A DNA stretch of 64,000 bases from Evernia prunastri. Taxonomy: Eukaryota > Ascomycota > Lecanoromycetes > Lecanorales > Parmeliaceae. The notes under the pieces were generated by a model that worked only from the letters and a program-made list of their open reading frames with translations, had not been told where the DNA came from and did no database searches. The stretch spans positions 620,001-684,000 of the forward strand of contig NKYR01000001.1 of the NCBI GenBank assembly GCA_003184365.1, written 5' to 3'. A program made the position numbers and the translations under genes. Positions 57,300 to 64,000 of this stretch are shown here, one piece after another (position 1 is the stretch's first letter; every line of letters begins with the position of its first letter).

Positions 57300-58585
57300 G
57301 TCAGTAAGTAAGTAAGCAAGGTTACCGTGCCCAACGACTCCGTTCACTGTCTCCGCGATCCCTGCTCGCTCCGTTGTCTACCTACGCCTTCCTCCATCTC
57401 CCACGCTCTGAGAATTTCTCTCTCTCTCGCCTTCGTTTAGAACTGGCGAGTCACTCCACAGTCGATTCAAAAGTCATGCATCCTTCGCGCTTTGACCCAG
57501 CAATGTAGCGATTCACAACCCAACGTTAATTCTTACACACACCAAACCCGACTTCTCCGAAATTCTAGTCTGCGTTGTCTTCTCCCAGCACTCAGTGGTC
57601 TGTGTAAGAATGAACCCTGCCTCATCCATTGATGGTTCAGGAAGATTTACAGGCAAAATATTCTGAACGACATAAAACCATACATAGCGCGGGAAAACGG
57701 TAGAAATCGCCACCCAACCTTTCCCTGACACATGCTCCTGTGATCAGCAACGTCGACCGGATTCCAAGCGCCTTTAACCCTTCCCATGTACTACTGCATT
57801 TAATCCGAGGAAGTCATTTGCTTTCAAGAGGATCAGATAACTACGGCAAATGGTCTGCAAGAATCAGAGAACCATGGTCTGCAAAAAGGGGTAGAAATAG
57901 CCACCAATCTCTCTCACTCTCTCTCTCTCTCTCTCTCTCTCGTATAACCATACAGCTTCTTTCATTCTGCTCTGCAACGGATCGGGATTTTTCCCCCGCC
58001 TGCACTCCTGACATCAGAACTCTGGCAGCAAATCGTCATGGAAAATGATGATACCCTAGCTGATGTCGAGTCTCTGTAAGCGCGATTGTAAAGGCAGGCC
58101 TAGAAGAGACAGGGAGAGAGGGAGGGGGAGAGAGCGCGCATCGAGGCGGCAGACAGTACCGCAAGGGGGCAATCTATCTACCCGAGGCAACATGCTCTGC
58201 TGAGAGACCAACCGGAGGAATGTCGTCGGGCAGCGCCGAACGGCGATTAGTGAGAGAGGCGCAAGACGCCATGGATTCCCAAGAGCGCCTTACGCGCCGC
58301 TGGCTGGAGCATGTCTTTTGACAGTCCTATGTGACTGTAGTCTTAAGAAGGTAAACTTGATTCGTAAGATCTTAAACAGACAGGCGTGACTATAAAGAAA
58401 TCTATTGGCGCAAAGGGGAAAAAAACGCTGGGGATGATAATCCACTGATACAAAGGCCCGCAAAGTCTTACATCCATCTATTATTGTCGTATCCACACTC
58501 AGCTACCCGTCTTTCTGTCTATTTTGTCGCATGATCGGAGATCCGACTTCCCAACATGTAAATCACACGCACTGAACTCCGTCCT
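57300..58585. other. Convergent intergenic region PUF6/rhodopsin-domain gene
   Basis: This holds the 3' regions of the two genes and a CT dinucleotide tract (57917-57941). Short frames are unsupported. I see no gene or RNA gene. Confidence 0.45.
57917..57941 (+). repeat. CT dinucleotide microsatellite
   Basis: This is an uninterrupted CT run in non-coding sequence. Confidence 0.9.
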
Positions 58586-60068
58586 TTACATCTCTGCGAT
58601 AGGGTTTCGAGCTTCGAGCTCGAAGATCGGCGGCTGTGTCTCGATTTCGAGGATATGTGGTCCCGACGGCGCTTCGGCGTCTAATTCTGGTTCTCGTGGG
58701 TTTATCGCTTCCACCTCGAGCACGGTTGCGGAATCAAGCATGGTGTACGGGTCATGGTTCGAGGTCTGTGCTCTCGATATGGGTCGGAGAGCTGGTGGTG
58801 CTGATTTGCCCGTCGGTAGCATGTCCATGAGTAGTTTGGAGCCTCTTTTGTGGGTACTCTTGCGCTTGCGGAACCGGTCGAGCTTCTCGATGATGAATGA
58901 TGGTATGGGGCCGAGAGAAGGGAGGCATGCTAGTGGTGACAGGGAGCATCTACATGTCAGACAGCTTTGTTTCTATCATCGGACCGGGTAAGTAGTGTAC
59001 TGACCGCAAATCATACACGTGTTTGCCTCAACATTCGACCAGATAAGGACTGGCATTGAACTGTCTGCCTTGGACATGTATATCACGCGAATTAAAGAGA
59101 TAACTGTCATGCTGTTTCAGGCATACTTGTCAGCATAGATGCCCAAGATAAACTTCAACGCGGAGAGAGATTCATAGAGATGCAAAGAAAATAATAACAT
59201 ACAAGCTTCCCATGGCAAATATGGCAATTAAGATAACTTTTTGTGACCTTCTAATATGGAGCTTCGAGATAAGTGGGACCGGGAGCCCTATGAGCACTAC
59301 ATCGGTGATGATATGTGCTATCGAAGTCCCTATAAAGAACCAATCGCTGTGGCCGTAGCGACAATCACCATGCTTCGATGTTGCCAACACTGACCCTGAA
59401 GGAATACATCGTAAGAAAGTCATAAAAACCTAGATTATTGTCACAAATTTACATTTACTGACGCGATGGAAGATTCCGATAAATCTTAAGGGACGATAAC
59501 GTACCAGTGTGGCTCCCCAACACGTCACAATCCCCACAAGAACCCATATTATAAGTCGAGCTGATTGACCCTTTCGGCCGAAGAGACGCCAATAGAATGC
59601 TAGAGTGGCATATTTGACAATCCAAAGAGCAATTTCCCAACAAATCTCAGAAACAAAAATAGCCTTTTGGAAGGCCTGTGGTTCGTTGGCTTCCATGGGT
59701 AGATTGATTATATTCACCACTATGTCTCAGCGGTTGTTGTTCAGTACATAACTGCCCACGAGAAGGCTTTACGACACAATTCAAATAACTTACACCAGAC
59801 AGTCGGGATAAAGCATAATGCCGTGGTGAAGAGCTGGTACACAGATAAGTCTCATATACTCTTCTTAAGTATATGGAGTCGTGCGATGACCAATGGCATA
59901 AGAAATACTCACGATAGCAGGTACCATAAGCCAGTCATCGTACCAGAATCCCGCTTTTGACAGTCGTCGAGCCAGGAATCGAAGACAGACGGTAACGAGT
60001 CCCAAAGCCCATGCAGCTATGATACTACCTTTGAAGCAGGCTATACTCCAGCTGGATACGTCCGACAT
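58586..60068 (-). CDS. Rhodopsin-domain (SAT4/PTH11-like) integral membrane protein
   Basis: This is a seven-helix fungal membrane protein of the large rhodopsin-like family that includes PTH11-type receptors. Exons on the minus strand: 59913..60068, 59794..59833, 59505..59719, 59203..59429, 59005..59111 and 58586..58929, giving 362 aa. Family marks: RFLARRLSKAGFWYDDWLMV after helix 1, the YATLAFYWRLFGRK loop, a cysteine pair region (FLRCIP ... HGDCRYG), DVVLIGLPVPLISKL, and ANTCMICACLP before the cytosolic tail. The last junction needs the acceptor CACTAG at 58930 to keep this motif. The tail is acidic and Pro-rich (EVEAINPREPELDAEAP). There is no CFEM domain. The ligand is unknown. Confidence 0.88.
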
Positions 60069-61668
60069 GTGCAAGGAGAACAAGAAGCTAAAACTTAACG
60101 CTGAGTCCCTTCGATGTTGACTTGTGAAAGGAAGAAAGTTCAGATCAAGAGCCGATTAATGATGAATGGACCAGACGAATTGGAAAGAAAATTTGGGGGA
60201 AGAAGGCTTGACATGCCGGAAATGGATCTGGACGTCTGCGACTGAGCTACTTTATATAGCACGACTTGTGAGATGTGATGAGCGTTCTCGTTCTCGCTCC
60301 TCCGAGGTGTGCCGCTGCGCATGGTCAGCTCACACGAAAAAATGCGATTGGCACAGAGAGTTCTCTTGAGTTTCAGCATCTGGCCTCTCTTCCAGAATTC
60401 ACTGCGGCTTATTTGCCACCCAAGTGTCATGTAGCGTTGAGGAGGTTGAGGTCTACCTACCTATGGAATGGAATGGTCCTCAATTCAAGGTCTTGGCAGT
60501 CTTTCGCAAAGGCCCGTCTAGTGCCGTGAAGTCAGGGTATGCATGCATTACCTTAGGTACATCCCAAATGATCAATGGAACATTGTTCGTGATGAATTGC
60601 TTGCAGTTTGTTTGAAGTTGAGAGATTTTTTTTTCGTTTTTCGAGCCTTTCCCCTTGATCACACGAGAGTCTGCTATCCCGTCCATCCCTTCCCACGGCC
60701 CGGGCACCCTCACCCTCACCCTTGGCTTTTGACTCGCTCTTGTACCCGGTACACTTTTTGAACGTACTAGCTCGAGAAGTTGTCAATATGTACTGCATCT
60801 CTGTATACAGAGTGTGGTCAAATTCTTTGCCCGTCAAGATGTTGCCCGGCTGTTCTGTTCCTGGGACCTTACTCCGTACGAGGAGGCGACTTTGTCAACC
60901 CGAATTGGCTAAAGGAAACGTACCTACTTGTGCGGGATCAAAGCAATTAATTAAATCACTCATTTATCTTTTATCGTTGTACTGTTGTACTGTTGTACTA
61001 TTGTACCGTGGTACCTTCATGTTAGGTGTATTGAAAATGATACTCCCTAAAGTAATCCGTAGCTCTTTCCAACTTCCCAGTCCGAGGGTCATTGCTTTCT
61101 ATTTACGTATTACCTTACCTCAGTGTTTCGACTTTTGACTTACCTAAGTTCCGGCATCCGCGTTTTAAGGTGAAGCAACTAGGCTAAGGTGGGCTAAGGT
61201 ACTACTAGCTCTTTCAGGCCAATGGGAGAATCTACCTAGGTACTTTAAGCTTTAAGCTTTAAGCTTTACAGGGATCGTTGCCGCATCATGGCCAGAAAAG
61301 GGCGGGCCTTGCGCTCTCCAAATTCAGTTTCACCAAGAGCAGGATTTCCAACCGTCTTCAACTTTCTTCCTCCCTCCACCCTGCCTGCCTGCTCTATACA
61401 CAACTACTGTTACCGTCACTTCTCAATTGCCTTTGACTTGTACATATATATATATTAATATATATGAACATATCTTCACACGTATATCAAACTTGTCCTA
61501 CAGTCTTTCTTTCAACCCTATCGGCTATTTTTGGCGTCATGAAGGTTTGGACTCTGCAGGATACGAGAATGTTTGCGACGCTTGCTTGCGGTTATGGGCA
61601 TGCATGAAGTCGGCCACCAATTCTCTCCTCCTTCCTCGGAAAGCGTCAATGCGCGATAGCCGTTCAAC
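60069..61668. other. Long divergent intergenic region with short repeats
   Basis: About 1.6 kb lies between two outward-facing starts. It contains a TTGTACTG-type array (60976-61006), a TTTAAGC array (61244-61267), an AT-rich ATATATAT run (61444-61466) and several CTAAGGTA/TACCTTAG words. No supported gene is present. Confidence 0.5.
61244..61267. repeat. TTTAAGC heptamer array
   Basis: Consecutive TTTAAGC units lie in the promoter side of the right-most gene. Confidence 0.8.
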
Positions 61669-64000
61669 ATGCACATCGCCCAAAATTCCCGAGTCCCCAT
61701 GGCTCCCCCGTCCCCTACCCTCACCAATCCCGATATGATATTGCCCCATAATCCTCCTTCCTCTGCCGATTCCTCCCCATCCACTCCAAGGAAACCGCAG
61801 CGATTACCTTCTCCGCCGCCAACGGATCTTCAGCATAATACATCCGAACCAGCGCCTGACGATAGACCGCGAGAAAAGCCCACAATGTTTAGCCCATTCA
61901 GGAACGGAATTCTTCGCCGCCGTGACAGGTCTACCAAGCATAGGTCGGCTTCCGAGAGCGACGGCAGGTCGACTACGCCGAAAGAGGAGGCTGCACTGGC
62001 GTCATCGCCAACACTTCAGGAAGACTACACATATCAAGGGCGAAATGGCTCTACCGAGGCTGCTACGCTGGATGGCGATCTCGTCGAGACTCGAGACAGC
62101 ATCTACACTTCTCCATCCATCCTAGAAGAAGATGAGGATGATCCATATTCGCACGCCGCAATGACCAGAAGGGCAGAAGAGATCCTAGCCAATGCTAAAA
62201 AGCGTCTCACGGTAAGACCTGGCGTTGCCCCGAGTCTGGCAAGATTGCTAAAACAAGTCAGAATATGGAGGGCAATCTGAGTAGGGCACGCAGTACACTA
62301 GAACGCAGACCATCTTCGTCAATGTCATCGTTCTCGAATCGCGGGGCGGAACCCGTCTCGCTATACACGTTACCAAGGAAGGGCAGGATTCCTGGCGGTT
62401 TCTCGCCTTCGAAACATCGTCAACCCAACCTACCTATGGTAGATGAAAACCAGCAAGGGCATAACCGAGTCTTTAGCGAGACTTCAGTGCCGTCCACGTT
62501 GCATACTGTGCCTAATGCTCAATCTGCAGAGGACAAAATCATATACGCCGATGGCGTAGATCCAGCTGCTGCCAAAGAGAGGAATTCGGAGCCCAGTCGC
62601 AATTGGTTCTGGAATGGCTTGACCCGTACCGCAAGTCTCAACCATGCAGCCAGACATAACAACGGATTGCAACCACTCCACGAAGATGGCCCGCCCCCGG
62701 AGACTTTTGAGCAACCTCCACAAACCCACGAGTACGGAGATGACGAGACCTTCGACCTAGAAGCATCGCCAAAGGCAGCCAAGCTCGAGAATCCAACCCC
62801 TGCTACTGCCGGACTTACGAGGGCTCGATCCACTACTCAAATGCGCGATCTCCGTGATCAAATGCAGGATTTGAAAGGGAAGATTTCAACTTTGAAGCAG
62901 CGAGCAAAGGAAGACAACCTGCGGAGACGAAGCCTGCAAAGTTTGCGCACACCCAGCCCATTCACGGCTGCTGAGGAATGGTATACTGCGCAACCGGTCG
63001 AGGAAGCTGATCAGACCCCAGCACAGGGACTCGGACTCTCAGAGGGGCCAGAAGTACCGGATGCCGAAGAAATTCCAATTGAGGCCCCTGCAAAGGATTC
63101 TAGACAAATCCCTGGGTCAACTGAAGAAGACGAGGCGACAGGTAGTGGGGAGGTTGAGACTGGAGAGCCCTGGCCAAGAGTGATAAGCCAACAAGAGCAG
63201 CCCACTCCGGCATCTTCACAGATTGAGTCTATAACGTACCACAGAAGCCCGAGTCAAAGACCTGCCGAGCGGCTGATTATTATCGATGAACAGTCTTCCG
63301 TAGACCTAGATGGCAAAGAAGATAGCTTGTACGGAGACCAAGACTATCATGAAACGTCCGCAGAGCCGGTTGTTGAAAGACACGAGGACCGAGCAGACGC
63401 TTTTGATTACGAACACTTTATCCTTCATAGCGCTATGGGAAGCTACAGTGGTGTGGGCGTGAGACGGAGCAGCAGCATGCGAAAAAGGAGGGACAGTGAC
63501 AGCTCCGCGTCTTCGGTCGAGACTACTAGGCCTAGAGATTTAACTACCGAAGTCAATGGGCATGCAACGAACGGGAACGAAAGTTCAAGTGGTGGTAGCC
63601 ACATGAGAAAGGACAGTGTTGCGTCAGTGTCAACGGTCAATACATTTGCGACCGCGACTGAAGGGAAACCATCGCCTCGTTCTGACGATGATGACGATTG
63701 GACTCCGCGCCAGACCATGGCTGGATCTTGGCAGCCGGAGCCGAAAAAGCACAAGGTCAACGGAATCAATGGATCTCCCAAATCGAGAAGCAAGAAGCAC
63801 ATCGCATCAGCATACAACGCATCCAGGAGCGATACGCAACCTCCCACAGAGAACCTTTCACCCGCGCAGCCTCCGGACCTCCTATCGTACATCACGTCGA
63901 TCGCTCGTCCGGACCCTCCTGAAGAGGGTAGGCCGGTGAAACCCCTCCAGATCGGCGACAGAGATCGTGAGCTGATCGAGCGACTGGTGGGGAGTCTTGC
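61669..64000 (+). CDS. Long Ser/Pro-rich protein with a short coiled coil (3' end off the window)
   Basis: I do not recognise a function. It resembles conserved Pezizomycotina hypothetical proteins. Exon 1 is 61669..62211 (181 codons), and exon 2 starts at 62262 and stays open to the right edge, at least 760 aa in total. The N-terminus is Pro/Ser-rich. A helical segment (MTRRAEEILANAKKRLT) ends exon 1. A heptad-like coiled coil (MRDLRDQMQDLKGKISTLKQ) lies about residues 390-410 and is followed by RRRSLQSLRTPSPFTAAEEW, the likely conserved core. Later sequence is acidic and Ser-rich. The start could instead be the in-frame ATG at 61699. It may be a septum or cytoskeleton adaptor, but that is a guess. 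Confidence 0.8.

Noticed and set aside
57917..57941. CT run as a possible intron polypyrimidine tract
   Set aside because: No exon lies on either side; it is a plain microsatellite.

Overview
The window is nuclear DNA from a filamentous ascomycete (Pezizomycotina). The evidence is short spliceosomal introns (mostly 45-80 nt, GT..AG with CTAAC/CTGAC-like branch sites), compact intergenic spaces, and a full set of fungal orthologues. I find no bacterial operon signals, tRNA, rRNA or CRISPR. All gene models below were built by joining reading frames across introns by eye; every listed splice set was checked for phase.

Left block (1-26 kb) is housekeeping: TRS65 (TRAPP-II, runs off the left edge), PRP40 (U1 snRNP), RLI1/ABCE1 (ribosome recycling), CHD1 (chromatin remodeller), a very large repetitive Lys/Glu-rich protein of unknown function, argininosuccinate lyase, phosphoglycerate kinase and SEM1/DSS1. 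TRS65/PRP40 and RLI1/CHD1 are divergent pairs with short shared promoters.

Middle block (about 26.4-43.5 kb) looks accessory. It holds a CYP52-like P450, an acyl-CoA reductase-like NAD(P) enzyme, a family 2 glycosyltransferase with cellulose-synthase-type motifs, a Sulfotransfer_4-type P-loop protein, an A-T-C (adenylation, carrier, condensation) synthetase, an Ada-type Zn/AraC regulator, a possible remnant of a 2-oxoglutarate oxygenase, an MFS exporter and a kinase-like protein. Two divergent promoters and a 240-bp tandem duplication lie inside. I infer a candidate biosynthetic cluster for an oxidised, reduced and glycosylated long-chain lipid joined to an acyl or amino-acid unit. The product is unknown.

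Right block (44-64 kb) returns to conserved genes: NUP120, RAD51, a single-pass membrane protein, a small phospho-type unknown protein, PUF6, a rhodopsin-domain (SAT4/PTH11-like) seven-helix protein, and the 5' part of a long coiled-coil protein running off the right edge. An 82-N assembly gap lies at 48102-48183 inside a CTCCCT repeat.

Sequence-level oddities: two GC-AG introns, a 12-nt microexon in RLI1 that carries an Fe-S cysteine, a 7-nt first coding exon in CHD1, about nine copies of a 38-aa repeat in the giant protein, and strongly GC-rich 3' ends in several unrelated genes.
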